Below are positions 1 through 6,362 of a DNA stretch of 7,322 nt, piece after piece. The first letter of the stretch is position 1. Each line of letters begins with the position of its first letter. Position numbers and translations under genes: made by a program. A model generated the notes under the pieces. It did not search any database. It saw only the letters and a list, made by a program, of their open reading frames with translations, and was not told the origin of the DNA. Origin of the DNA: Gammaproteobacteria bacterium (GTDB taxonomy: Bacteria > Pseudomonadota > Gammaproteobacteria > UBA9214); the NCBI GenBank assembly GCA_029859555.1, contig JAOUCV010000101.1, positions 1 to 7,322 on the forward strand. The letters run 5' to 3'.

Positions 1-513
1 CTGCTTGTCCACTGAAAGCCGCTCGGCATAGAAGGTCAGGCGCCCCTTCTGCAACTCGTTAAAACGCCCGGCCCCCAGCACCGTCAGATCTGCCTGCTGC
101 TTTGCCATTTTCTCCAGCTTGTAACTGAGCGCCTGCACTTGCGGACTCACATACAGCGACAACCAGGCAAGCACCATTGCCAGCACCAGTCCAAAAGCAA
201 GCAGCGGCTTGTAGATGCGCCACGGGCCGACGCCGCAGGCGGACATAACAGTCATTTCATTGTCACGGTACAGGCGACCCAGCCCCAGCACTACCCCCAG
301 TGCCAGCGCGAATGGCACCACGTGGACCAGGTACCAGACCATTTTCAGCCCGATCAGCCGGAAGATAATATCGGGAGGAATATCACCGGACACCGCATCA
401 CCCAGGTAACGCACCAGCCGGTTACTGACGAGTATCAGCCACAGAAAAAGCGTCACGGCCAGCCAGCCGTTGATCACTTCTTTCAGCAGGTAACGATCAA
501 AAACTCGAAACAT
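1..513 (-). CDS. lptF: LPS export system permease LptF, N-terminal part (cut by window edge)
   Basis: This is the N-terminal 171 residues of LptF, an inner-membrane subunit of the LptB2FG ABC transporter that extracts lipopolysaccharide from the inner membrane and passes it to LptC/LptA. The reading frame is open from an ATG at 513 to the window edge, roughly the first half of a protein usually near 360-370 residues. Visible features are hydrophobic spans at about residues 14-32, 59-79 and 103-123. Between spans lies the family stretch LYRDNEMTVMSACG (81-94), matching the LYTESEITVMHACG region I recall for E. coli LptF. From about residue 130 the periplasmic beta-jellyroll domain begins (GRFNEL, then GRLTFYAERLS). 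The start fits the E. coli N-terminus (RYL..E) and gives a first span at the usual distance, but no good Shine-Dalgarno sequence precedes it. It diverges from pepA, the standard gammaproteobacterial arrangement; lptG would be expected next, outside the window. Confidence 0.95.
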   Translation of the reverse strand, partial: MFRVFDRYLLKEVINGWLAVTLFLWLILVSNRLVRYLGDAVSGDIPPDIIFRLIGLKMVWYLVHVVPFALALGVVLGLGRLYRDNEMTVMSACGVGPWRIYKPLLAFGLVLAMVLAWLSLYVSPQVQALSYKLEKMAKQQADLTVLGAGRFNELQKGRLTFYAERLSVDKQ

Positions 514-531
514 TCAAGCGGGCCTGTTTGC

Positions 532-548
532 GGCATGAAAATCATGCC
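532..548. repeat. Perfect 7-bp inverted repeat in the lptF leader
   Basis: GGCATGA-AAA-TCATGCC is a perfect inverted repeat with a 3-base centre. It lies 19 bases upstream of the lptF start on the minus strand and about 115 bases upstream of pepA. It could be a transcription factor operator serving either divergent gene, or a small RNA hairpin in the lptF leader. No known regulator is recognised from the sequence, and a chance occurrence is possible for arms this short. Confidence 0.4.
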
Positions 549-565
549 TGCTTGCAGTACACTCC

Positions 566-574
566 TGTCATAAT
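566..574 (+). promoter_or_regulatory. Candidate extended -10 promoter for pepA
   Basis: TG-T-CATAAT matches the extended -10 pattern TGnTATAAT with one mismatch. No convincing -35 hexamer is present at 16-18 bases upstream, which is tolerated by extended -10 promoters. Transcription would start near 581, leaving a leader of about 80 bases before pepA. The assignment rests on motif matching alone. Confidence 0.35.
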
Positions 575-575
575 T

Positions 576-593
576 GGTATCCTGATTGATACC
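576..593. repeat. Perfect 6-bp inverted repeat at the expected pepA transcription start
   Basis: GGTATC-CTGATT-GATACC is a perfect inverted repeat with a 6-base centre, a geometry typical of dimeric regulator operators. It begins two bases after the candidate pepA -10 and would cover the predicted start site, a position suited to repression. The bound protein is unknown, and the short arms mean chance cannot be excluded. Confidence 0.4.
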
Positions 594-661
594 GGGAGCG
601 GCTACCGTATACCACAAGCGCCGCAACCTGCAATCACAACACGCAACAAATGAGGTATTGA

Positions 662-2146
662 ATGAAATTCACCATAAAGAGCGAGAAACCTGAAACCGTC
701 AAGAGTGGATGTGTAATTCTGGGGGTATTTGAACACCGCAAGCTGTCTCCGGCAGCCGCGCAGTTTGACAGAAGCACAAAGGGGTTGCTGAAAAAGCTCT
801 TGCAGAAAGGCGACATGGATGGCAAATGCGGTCAGACGCTGATGCTGCACTACCCGGCCGGTGCCAACTGTGAGCGGGTATTGCTCGCAGGTTGTGGCAA
901 GGCAGAAGATTTCAACAGCCGCGCATTCAACAAGGTGATTGCCGGCGTCACGAGCGCCGTCAATCAGTCGGGGGCAAGCGACGCAGTCAACTACCTTGGC
1001 GAACTGGATGTCACTGACCGTGACAGCTATGGCAAGGTCAAGAGTCTCGCTGAAATCACCTGCAGCAGTCTCTACACGCCGGACCAGCTGAAGAGTAAAA
1101 AAGACAAAAACACGCATCCGTTACGGCGCATGGCCATCAACATGGCCAGTGATGAAAGCCGGAGCGCCCGCAAGGCGCTAAAAGATGGCAGTGCCATCGC
1201 TGATGGCGTAGAGCTGGCAAGAACTCTCGGTGACCTGCCCGGCAATATTTGCACGCCGGCTTATCTCGCCAGCCAGGCCCGCAAACTCGGCAAAACCTGC
1301 AGCTACCTGAAAGTCAGCGTGCTGGATGAAGCCGCCATGAAAAAACTCGGCATGGGCTCGCTGCTGTCAGTATCACGCGGTAGCCGGGAACCGGCGAAGC
1401 TGATCACACTGGAATACAAGGGTGGCAAGGCCGGAGAGAAGCCGGTGGTACTGGTCGGCAAGGGTGTAACCTTTGATTCCGGCGGCATCTCGCTGAAACC
1501 GGGCGCTGCCATGGACGAAATGAAATACGACATGTGCGGTGCCGCCAGTGTACTCGGCACAATCAAGGCCTGCGTGGATATGGAGCTAGCGGTCAATGTG
1601 GTCGGTGTCATCCCGACCACAGAGAACCTGCCTGACGGGCTCGCCAGCAAACCCGGCGATATCGTCACCAGCATGTCCGGCCAGACAATTGAAGTACTCA
1701 ATACAGACGCGGAAGGACGACTGATACTGTGTGATGCACTCACCTACAGCGCCAAATTCAAACCCGATGTAGTCATTGACATCGCCACCCTCACCGGTGC
1801 CTGCGTTATCGCACTCGGCAGTCACGCGGCCGGCCTGTTGAGTAACGATGACGACCTGGCTGAAGAACTGCTGGCAGCCGGCAGGAAAGCTGATGACCGT
1901 GCCTGGCAAATGCCGTTGTGGGATGACTATCAGCCACAGCTGAAGAGTAATTTCGCCGACATGGCTAATATTGGTGGCCGCGAGGCCGGCACCATTACCG
2001 CCGCCTGTTTCCTGTCACGTTTTACCGAAGATTTCCGCTGGGCACACCTGGATATAGCCGGCGTGGCATGGAAAGGCGGTAGCGAAAAAGGCGCCACCGG
2101 TCGGCCGGTCTCCTTGCTGACACAGTTCCTGCTCGATCGCTGCTGA
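662..2146 (+). CDS. pepA: Leucyl aminopeptidase (peptidase family M17)
   Basis: PepA is a cytoplasmic hexameric di-metal aminopeptidase that removes N-terminal residues, preferentially leucine, from peptides. In E. coli it also binds DNA in Xer recombination at cer and in carAB control; whether that holds here cannot be seen. The 494-residue length is close to the E. coli protein (503). The N-terminal domain spans about residues 1-160 and the catalytic domain the rest. All expected residues are present: K267 and D272 in VGKGVTFDSGG, K279, D290, and the family signature NTDAEGRL at 347-354 giving D349, E351 and R353. These align with E. coli K270, D275, K282, D293, D352, E354 and R356. The ATG is preceded by GAGG at 652-655, six bases away, which supports this start. 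Its TGA shares one base with the ATG of holC, so it is first in the pepA-holC operon. Confidence 0.98.
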   Translation: MKFTIKSEKPETVKSGCVILGVFEHRKLSPAAAQFDRSTKGLLKKLLQKGDMDGKCGQTLMLHYPAGANCERVLLAGCGKAEDFNSRAFNKVIAGVTSAVNQSGASDAVNYLGELDVTDRDSYGKVKSLAEITCSSLYTPDQLKSKKDKNTHPLRRMAINMASDESRSARKALKDGSAIADGVELARTLGDLPGNICTPAYLASQARKLGKTCSYLKVSVLDEAAMKKLGMGSLLSVSRGSREPAKLITLEYKGGKAGEKPVVLVGKGVTFDSGGISLKPGAAMDEMKYDMCGAASVLGTIKACVDMELAVNVVGVIPTTENLPDGLASKPGDIVTSMSGQTIEVLNTDAEGRLILCDALTYSAKFKPDVVIDIATLTGACVIALGSHAAGLLSNDDDLAEELLAAGRKADDRAWQMPLWDDYQPQLKSNFADMANIGGREAGTITAACFLSRFTEDFRWAHLDIAGVAWKGGSEKGATGRPVSLLTQFLLDRC

Positions 2147-2571
2147 TGACCCGGATCGACTTTTATATATTGAAGGACAACAGCCTGCAGGCACAAAACC
2201 TGCTGACCTGCCGGCTGTCCGAGAAAGCATACAAACAGGGATGTCAGGTCTTCATCAACACGAATACCGGTGAGCAATTAAAACAACTTGATGACATGCT
2301 CTGGACCTTTACTGCAAACAGCTTCCTGCCACACGGTTGCTACGGGGAGAATACCGACAGCACGCACCCCGTGCTGCTGGGGCATGCGATCGAACCGGAA
2401 GGCCCCAGCGATGTACTGGTTAACCTATCCTGTGATGTCCCTGCTTTTTTCAGCCGTTTCAATCGTGTTGCTGAACTGGTTGGCGGCGACGAAACCCAGC
2501 GAGAGGCTGCACGCGAGCGCTATCGTTTCTACAAGGATCGCGGCTATACATTGAACACTCATAACCTGTAA
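2146..2571 (+). CDS. holC: DNA polymerase III subunit chi
   Basis: HolC (chi) is an accessory subunit of the DNA polymerase III clamp loader. In E. coli it pairs with psi (HolD) and contacts the C-terminal tail of single-stranded DNA-binding protein. The 141-residue length matches the family (E. coli 147). Recognisable family blocks are DFYIL at 5-9, CRLSEKAYKQG at 22-32, LDDMLWTF at 48-55, SFLPH at 59-63, and the basic C-terminal stretch RERYRFYKDRGY at 123-134, which corresponds to the region implicated in SSB binding in E. coli. The ATG overlaps the pepA stop as TGATG and has no clear Shine-Dalgarno sequence, so translation is probably coupled to pepA. The gene order pepA-holC is conserved in gammaproteobacteria and supports the call. 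Confidence 0.95.
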   Translation: MTRIDFYILKDNSLQAQNLLTCRLSEKAYKQGCQVFINTNTGEQLKQLDDMLWTFTANSFLPHGCYGENTDSTHPVLLGHAIEPEGPSDVLVNLSCDVPAFFSRFNRVAELVGGDETQREAARERYRFYKDRGYTLNTHNL

Positions 2572-2577
2572 TGAGCA

Positions 2578-2934
2578 ATGAGCATGGACGAAGAACTCAT
2601 AGTTGACGCCGAGGGTATTCCGATTCTGACAGCGCTCGTGCATGAACACGAAACAGCTGCCCCGGAGCCACAGCCTGCTGATGAGACTGCTGAGTCTGCT
2701 GCAGTCATTGCCGACAGTCTACTGCAGAAAAAATCATTTAAAAAGCAACTCGAACGGCTCACTGCCACTTTAAGCCAGCAACTCATCGAACAGGTGGAGC
2801 AGTCACTGCGCCCGGCCATTGAACAGGCCATCAGCCTGTCACTGGAAGACAGCCACAGCCATTCCGCCACGGCTATCCGGCAGCAGCTTGAGCAAGCCCT
2901 CCCCGACCTGATTGCCAGGGCACTGCGCAAGTAA
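2578..2934 (+). CDS. Uncharacterised acidic/helical protein between holC and valS
   Basis: I do not recognise a characterised family. The 118-residue protein has an acidic, Ala/Glu/Pro-rich N-terminal part (about 1-45), probably unstructured, that contains the short hydrophobic element IPILTALVHE at 14-23. From about 47 to 117 it is Leu/Gln/Glu-rich with heptad-like spacing and few helix breakers, suggesting two or three amphipathic helices. There is no signal peptide or membrane span. The IPILT element resembles an IPVLT-type N-terminal motif I recall from DUF2486-like proteobacterial proteins, but that is a weak memory match. It starts six bases after the holC stop, so it is in the operon. 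A second in-frame ATG at 2584 is an alternative start; neither has a strong Shine-Dalgarno sequence. Frame integrity, Glu/Ala/Leu-type codon content and position argue that it is a real gene. A link to the polymerase or to ValS is not shown. Confidence 0.75.
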   Translation: MSMDEELIVDAEGIPILTALVHEHETAAPEPQPADETAESAAVIADSLLQKKSFKKQLERLTATLSQQLIEQVEQSLRPAIEQAISLSLEDSHSHSATAIRQQLEQALPDLIARALRK

Positions 2935-2938
2935 CACG

Positions 2939-2964
2939 CCCGGCCTCCGTCGCGCCCTGCCGGG
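2939..2964 (+). other. GC-rich hairpin between the small ORF and valS
   Basis: CCCGGC (2939-2944) and GCCGGG (2959-2964) form a perfect 6-bp stem with a 14-base loop. An alternative outer pairing, CACGCC (2935-2940) with GGCGTG (2972-2977), competes for two of the same bases. The stem is followed by G and then a run of A, not T, so it is not an intrinsic terminator for plus-strand transcription. It could stall or protect the operon transcript just upstream of the valS promoter. Confidence 0.4.
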
Positions 2965-2984
2965 GAAAAACGGCGTGCTTCAGG

Positions 2985-2990
2985 TATAAT
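2985..2990 (+). promoter_or_regulatory. Candidate valS promoter (-10 TATAAT)
   Basis: A perfect TATAAT hexamer preceded by GG lies 46 bases before the valS ATG. No recognisable -35 element sits at the 16-18 base spacing; the sequence there is GGGGAAAAA. Transcription would begin near 2997 and give a leader of about 40 bases. It would let valS be expressed apart from pepA-holC, as fits an essential synthetase. The evidence is the motif and its position only. Confidence 0.5.
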
Positions 2991-3036
2991 CCCGGCCACA
3001 TCAAAGTACACCATTAATAACAGAGCCTTACGACGT

Positions 3037-5802
3037 ATGGACAAGACCTACGACCCGCACGCGATTGAACAGCACTGGTACGAAACCTGGGAACAGCAAG
3101 GACATTTCGAACCTTCCGGCGAAGGTGCACCCTACTGCATCATGATCCCGCCACCGAACGTGACGGGCAGCCTGCATATGGGACATGCCTTTCAGGACAC
3201 ACTGATGGACGCCCTGACGCGCTACCACCGCATGCGCGGTGACAACACACTCTGGCAACCGGGAACAGACCACGCCGGCATCGCCACCCAGATGGTGGTG
3301 GAACGGCAGCTCAACAAGGAAGATGCAACCCGCCATGATGTCGGTCGTGATGCCTTTATTGACCGTATCTGGGACTGGAAAAAAGAGTCTGGCGGCACCA
3401 TCACCCAACAGTTGCGGCGCATGGGGTCCTCACTGGACTGGAGTCGCGAGCGTTTCACCATGGACGCAGGGCTGTCGACCGCTGTGCGGGAAACCTTTGT
3501 TCGCCTGCATGAAGAAGGGCTGATCTATCGTGGCAAGCGTCTGGTCAACTGGGACCCGGTATTACATACCGCCGTATCAGACCTGGAAGTTGTTTCCGAG
3601 GAAGAAGCCGGCCACCTCTGGCACATGCGCTATCCGCTGACAGATGGATCAGGACACCTGGTGGTTGCCACCACGCGCCCGGAGACCATGCTTGGCGACA
3701 GCGCCGTCGCGGTTCATCCGGATGACGAACGTTACCAGGCACTGGTGGGCAAGACCATCACGCTGCCGCTGGCTAATCGCGAAATCCCGATCATCGCGGA
3801 TGATTATGTGGACCCGGAATTCGGCAGCGGCTGTGTAAAAATCACACCCGCACATGACTTTAACGATCACGAAGTCGGCAAGCGTCATGACTTGCCGGTT
3901 ATCAACATATTTACCATTGATGCCTGCATCAATGACGAGGTCACAAGTGACTACCGGGGCTTATACCGTTACGAAGCCCGCAAACGTATTATCGCAGACC
4001 TTGAAGCGCAGGGCCTGATGGAAAAGATTGAGGATCACCGCCTGATGGTACCGCGCGGTGACCGCTCAGGCTCTGTGGTGGAACCCTACCTGACTGACCA
4101 GTGGTTCGTAAAAGTTGCCCCGCTGGCTGAACCGGCCATCAAGGCGGTAGAAAACGGCGACATCAGGTTTGTCCCGGACAACTGGAAAAACACCTACTTT
4201 GAATGGATGCGCAACATCCAGGACTGGTGCATTTCCCGCCAGATATGGTGGGGACACCGTATTCCTGCCTGGTATGACGATGCCGGCAATATTTACGTCG
4301 GTCGAGACGAGGCAGAAGCCCGTAAGAAACACGGGCTGGACGACGCCCTTGAACTGAGACAGGACGATGACGTTCTCGATACCTGGTTCTCATCGGCGCT
4401 GTGGCCTTTCAGCACCCTCGGCTGGCCCGAAAAAACCGGGGCACTGAAAACCTTTTACCCGACCAGCGTACTGGTCACCGGCTTTGACATTATTTTCTTC
4501 TGGGTCGCCCGCATGATCATGATGGGCCTGAAGTTCATGGATGAAATACCGTTCCGTGAGATTTATATTCATGGTCTCGTTCGTGACTCGCATGGCCAGA
4601 AAATGTCCAAATCCAAGGGCAATGTACTCGATCCGATTGACCTGATCGACGGCATAGAACTGGAAGCACTGGTTGCCAAACGCCGCAGCGGCTTGATGCA
4701 ACCAAAAATGGCAACCAAGATTGAAAAACTGACCCGCAAGGACTTTCCAAACGGAATTCCTGCCTATGGTACAGACGCATTGCGTTTCACTTTCGCCGCG
4801 CTTGCTTCTACCGGACGCGATATAAATTTTGATCTCGGCCGCATCGAAGGCTACCGCAATTTCTGCAACAAGCTGTGGAATGCCGCACGCTACGTGCTGA
4901 TGAACACCGAGGACAAGGATTGCGGACAGGAGGGTGGCGAAGTTTCATTAAACGCAGCCGACCACTGGATTATTTCATTGCTGCAGCAAACCGAACAGGA
5001 AGTAATCAAGAGCATAGACAGCTACCGCTTTGATCTTGCTGCGCAGGCCATCTACACCTTCATATGGGATGAGTACTGCGACTGGTATCTGGAATTATCC
5101 AAACCGGTTTTAACCAACCCCGACAGCGCAGTTGAAGAACTGCGCGGCACGCGTCAAACACTGGTTACTGTTATGGAAACCGTGCTTCGCCTGGTTCATC
5201 CAATAGCACCGTTTATAAGCGAGGAAATCTGGCAACGTATGGCACCGCTGGCAGGCATTGAAGGCAAGACCATCATGCGACAGCCCTACCCCGCCCCGAA
5301 TAACGACCGCATCAATCTGACAGCACTTGCAGAAATCACATGGGTGAAAGACCTCATTGCCGGCGTGCGTAAAATTCGCAGCGGTATGAATATCGATCCT
5401 CGAAAACTGCTGCCGGTGTTACTGCAAGGCGGATCGGCAACCGACAAGCAAAGAATGGAAGACAACCTCAAATACATCATGAACGTTGGTCGTGTAGAGT
5501 CCGTCACCTGGCTGGAAGCTGATGAAACGGCACCCGAATCATCAACGGCACTTGTCGATGAAATGAAACTGCTTATTCCACTTGCCGGACTGATTGACAA
5601 GGATGCTGAACTTGCCCGCCTTGCAAAAGAACTGCAAAGCAAGAGCGATGAACTCGGACGCTGTGAAAGCAAGCTCGCTAATACCGGCTTCATAGACAAG
5701 GCACCGGCAGCTGTCGTTGACAAAGAACAGGCAAGAGCGGCCGAACTACGCAACGCCATCAGCAGCCTTGAAGAGCAGCAACAGAAGATTCAGTCTCTCT
5801 GA
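3037..5802 (+). CDS. valS: Valine--tRNA ligase (class I)
   Basis: ValS charges tRNA-Val with valine in the cytoplasm and hydrolyses mischarged Thr-tRNA-Val. The 921 residues compare with 951 in E. coli. The Rossmann-fold signature [13 protein letters not shown] ends with the HIGH-type motif HMGH at 47-50. The CP1 editing domain occupies roughly 195-345, with [10 protein letters not shown] at 212-221 and [15 protein letters not shown] at 263-277. The [16 protein letters not shown] block is at 397-412 and the KMSKS loop at 522-526. An anticodon-binding helical domain follows (about 640-790), and the C-terminal residues 850-920 form the charged coiled-coil arm that binds tRNA in this family. The long connector after KMSKS ([21 protein letters not shown]) is the same as in proteobacterial ValS. 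No strong Shine-Dalgarno sequence precedes the ATG, only AGAG eleven bases upstream, but YDPHAIE..WYETWE is the normal N-terminus. The stop is one base from the stop of the opposing DUF2970 gene. Confidence 0.98.
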   Translation: MDKTYDPHAIEQHWYETWEQQGHFEPSGEGAPYCIMIPPPNVTGSLHMGHAFQDTLMDALTRYHRMRGDNTLWQPGTDHAGIATQMVVERQLNKEDATRHDVGRDAFIDRIWDWKKESGGTITQQLRRMGSSLDWSRERFTMDAGLSTAVRETFVRLHEEGLIYRGKRLVNWDPVLHTAVSDLEVVSEEEAGHLWHMRYPLTDGSGHLVVATTRPETMLGDSAVAVHPDDERYQALVGKTITLPLANREIPIIADDYVDPEFGSGCVKITPAHDFNDHEVGKRHDLPVINIFTIDACINDEVTSDYRGLYRYEARKRIIADLEAQGLMEKIEDHRLMVPRGDRSGSVVEPYLTDQWFVKVAPLAEPAIKAVENGDIRFVPDNWKNTYFEWMRNIQDWCISRQIWWGHRIPAWYDDAGNIYVGRDEAEARKKHGLDDALELRQDDDVLDTWFSSALWPFSTLGWPEKTGALKTFYPTSVLVTGFDIIFFWVARMIMMGLKFMDEIPFREIYIHGLVRDSHGQKMSKSKGNVLDPIDLIDGIELEALVAKRRSGLMQPKMATKIEKLTRKDFPNGIPAYGTDALRFTFAALASTGRDINFDLGRIEGYRNFCNKLWNAARYVLMNTEDKDCGQEGGEVSLNAADHWIISLLQQTEQEVIKSIDSYRFDLAAQAIYTFIWDEYCDWYLELSKPVLTNPDSAVEELRGTRQTLVTVMETVLRLVHPIAPFISEEIWQRMAPLAGIEGKTIMRQPYPAPNNDRINLTALAEITWVKDLIAGVRKIRSGMNIDPRKLLPVLLQGGSATDKQRMEDNLKYIMNVGRVESVTWLEADETAPESSTALVDEMKLLIPLAGLIDKDAELARLAKELQSKSDELGRCESKLANTGFIDKAPAAVVDKEQARAAELRNAISSLEEQQQKIQSL

Positions 5803-5803
5803 C

Positions 5804-6025
5804 TCAAACTCCGGCCAGCTTCATAACAAGGCTGACGACACCCCATACAGTCAGCACAAAGGCTACCGTCACCAACAAGCCGATTATCACGTACTGTGAT
5901 GGCTTGCCGTGTGTGAAGTCCTCTTCGCGCTTGCGGCTGCTTTGCACGCCAAACATGCTGGCCAGCACACTGCCGAGCACTGAAAGCAAGGATGGCGCAC
6001 GACCCTCTTGTTTCCCTGATTCCAT
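5804..6025 (-). CDS. DUF2970 single-span inner-membrane protein
   Basis: This is a 73-residue small membrane protein of the DUF2970 family (recognised from memory), whose function is unknown. The pattern is typical: an N-terminal cytoplasmic-like segment with VLASMFGVQSSRKREEDF at 20-37, then G-KP, then one hydrophobic span at about 45-67 (YVIIGLLVTVAFVLTVWGV), and a short tail. The ATG has AGGGAG six bases upstream (complement of 6032-6037), a strong Shine-Dalgarno sequence that fixes the start, and a good sigma-70 promoter lies just beyond. It is transcribed alone, convergent with valS with a single base between stop codons. A longer frame covering 5790-6131 overlaps it in another frame and is a shadow. 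Confidence 0.9.
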   Translation of the reverse strand: MESGKQEGRAPSLLSVLGSVLASMFGVQSSRKREEDFTHGKPSQYVIIGLLVTVAFVLTVWGVVSLVMKLAGV

Positions 6026-6041
6026 AACCCACTCCCTGAAT

Positions 6042-6118
6042 AATCGTTAGCCGCATTCTACCGGCTCCATCCTCGCTGACAATAAAACACCCTGCCCGGG
6101 CAATCGTTACCCGCTTCT
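6042..6118. repeat. Imperfect direct repeat pair, copies 60 bases apart
   Basis: AATCGTTAGCCGCATTCT at 6042-6059 and AATCGTTACCCGCTTCT at 6102-6118 agree except for one substitution and one single-base gap. The first copy overlaps the -10 hexamer of the DUF2970 promoter; the second lies upstream of its -35. On the minus strand both read AGAA-GCGG-TAACGATT. They could be two binding sites for one regulator or a local duplication. No known protein site is recognised. Confidence 0.5.
6055..6082 (-). promoter_or_regulatory. Sigma-70 promoter for the DUF2970 gene
   Basis: Reading leftwards, the -35 hexamer TTGTCA (complement of 6077-6082) and the -10 hexamer TAGAAT (complement of 6055-6060) each match consensus at five of six positions, with a 16-base spacer. 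Transcription would start near 6048, giving a short leader of about 22 bases that includes the AGGGAG Shine-Dalgarno sequence. Confidence 0.55.
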
Positions 6119-6171
6119 GGATAGCGGGCACTGGATGCAGAAAAAAGTCTCCTTCTACCCTCCTATCCAGA
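6116..6171. repeat. 9-bp perfect inverted repeat with 38-base spacer
   Basis: TCTGGATAG (6116-6124) is the exact reverse complement of CTATCCAGA (6163-6171). A third copy of the core, CTGGAT, occurs at 6131-6136 in the same orientation as the left arm. The set lies 20 bases upstream of the sigma-28 -35 element, so it may be a regulator binding array. A long-loop RNA hairpin is the alternative, but only if this DNA is transcribed. Confidence 0.45.
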
Positions 6172-6190
6172 TTACAGGGTGCTGAAACTA

Positions 6191-6217
6191 TTAACTTTTT
6201 TGGTTATTTGCCGATAA
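6191..6217 (+). promoter_or_regulatory. Sigma-28 (FliA) type promoter for the HD-GYP regulator
   Basis: TTAACTTT (6191-6198), an 11-base spacer and GCCGATAA (6210-6217) match the enterobacterial sigma-28 consensus TAAAGTTT-N11-GCCGATAA. The -10 is perfect, the -35 agrees at six of eight positions, and the spacing is exact. FliA drives late flagellar and chemotaxis genes. Transcription should begin near 6224, leaving a leader of about 139 bases before the response-regulator gene. The promoter is inferred from sequence only, but the match is far better than expected by chance in a gap this short. Confidence 0.7.
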
Positions 6218-6231
6218 CCCTTGGTACATGG

Positions 6232-6251
6232 ATTGAGAGAATATTCTCAAT
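6232..6251. repeat. 20-bp inverted repeat in the regulator leader
   Basis: ATTGAGA-GAATAT-TCTCAAT is a perfect inverted repeat with 7-bp arms. The central GAGAATATTCTC is itself a 12-bp palindrome, offset by one base from the larger symmetry. It lies just downstream of the predicted sigma-28 start site, so it could be an operator acting as a roadblock or a 5' hairpin in the mRNA. AT-rich composition raises the chance of random symmetry. Confidence 0.4.
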
Positions 6252-6362
6252 TCTATTCAATGACTTACATAAAGAAGTGATTTGGTTAAGGACAGCAGCC
6301 GGGTCAAGGCGAACCAATAAACTCCGAAAATCTGAAGATATACAGCACATAAGAGAACTGAA

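Larger units (their letters stand above)
6026..6362. other. 337-base intergenic region between DUF2970 gene and HD-GYP regulator
   Basis: No gene is supported on either strand here. The divergent genes are each served by their own promoter: a sigma-70 type for the DUF2970 gene on the left and a sigma-28 type for the regulator on the right. The region also holds an imperfect direct repeat, a 9-bp inverted repeat with a long spacer, a 20-bp inverted repeat in the regulator leader, and a run of six T at 6196-6201. It becomes clearly AT-richer to the right of about 6180. Confidence 0.8.

Noticed and set aside
139..573. Open frame of 144 codons on the plus strand
   Set aside because: It is antisense to lptF, whose product matches the family closely. 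Its predicted protein is His/Gln/Pro-rich, as expected for a shadow frame.
546..580. TTGCAG (552-557) with TGGTAT (575-580) as a pepA sigma-70 promoter
   Set aside because: The -10 matches only three of six positions, while the extended -10 TGTCATAAT inside the same stretch is a better candidate.
602..1117. 171-codon minus-strand frame opposite the start of pepA
   Set aside because: It lies antisense to the conserved pepA coding sequence and its Shine-Dalgarno region, and its translation resembles no known protein.
5286..5759. 157-codon minus-strand frame opposite the end of valS
   Set aside because: Ser/Ala-rich low-complexity translation is a typical antisense shadow of a Glu/Ala/Leu-rich coiled coil. 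valS is clearly coding here.
6093..6102. 10-bp palindrome TGCCCGGGCA
   Set aside because: A 10-base palindrome is expected about once per thousand bases by chance, and more often in GC-rich DNA. It has no extended symmetry or positional support.
6110..6128. Small stem CCCGC / GCGGG with a 9-base loop as a terminator
   Set aside because: There is no T-run after it on either strand, and no gene ends close enough for it to serve.
5790..6131. 113-codon minus-strand frame overlapping the DUF2970 gene
   Set aside because: The 73-residue DUF2970 frame has the family motif, a membrane span, a strong Shine-Dalgarno sequence and a promoter. The longer frame has none of these.
6163..6201. Right arm of the 9-bp repeat plus the T-run at 6196-6201 read as an intrinsic terminator
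   Set aside because: The T-run lies 24 bases beyond the arm and the loop would be 38 bases. The T-run is better explained as part of the sigma-28 -35 and spacer.
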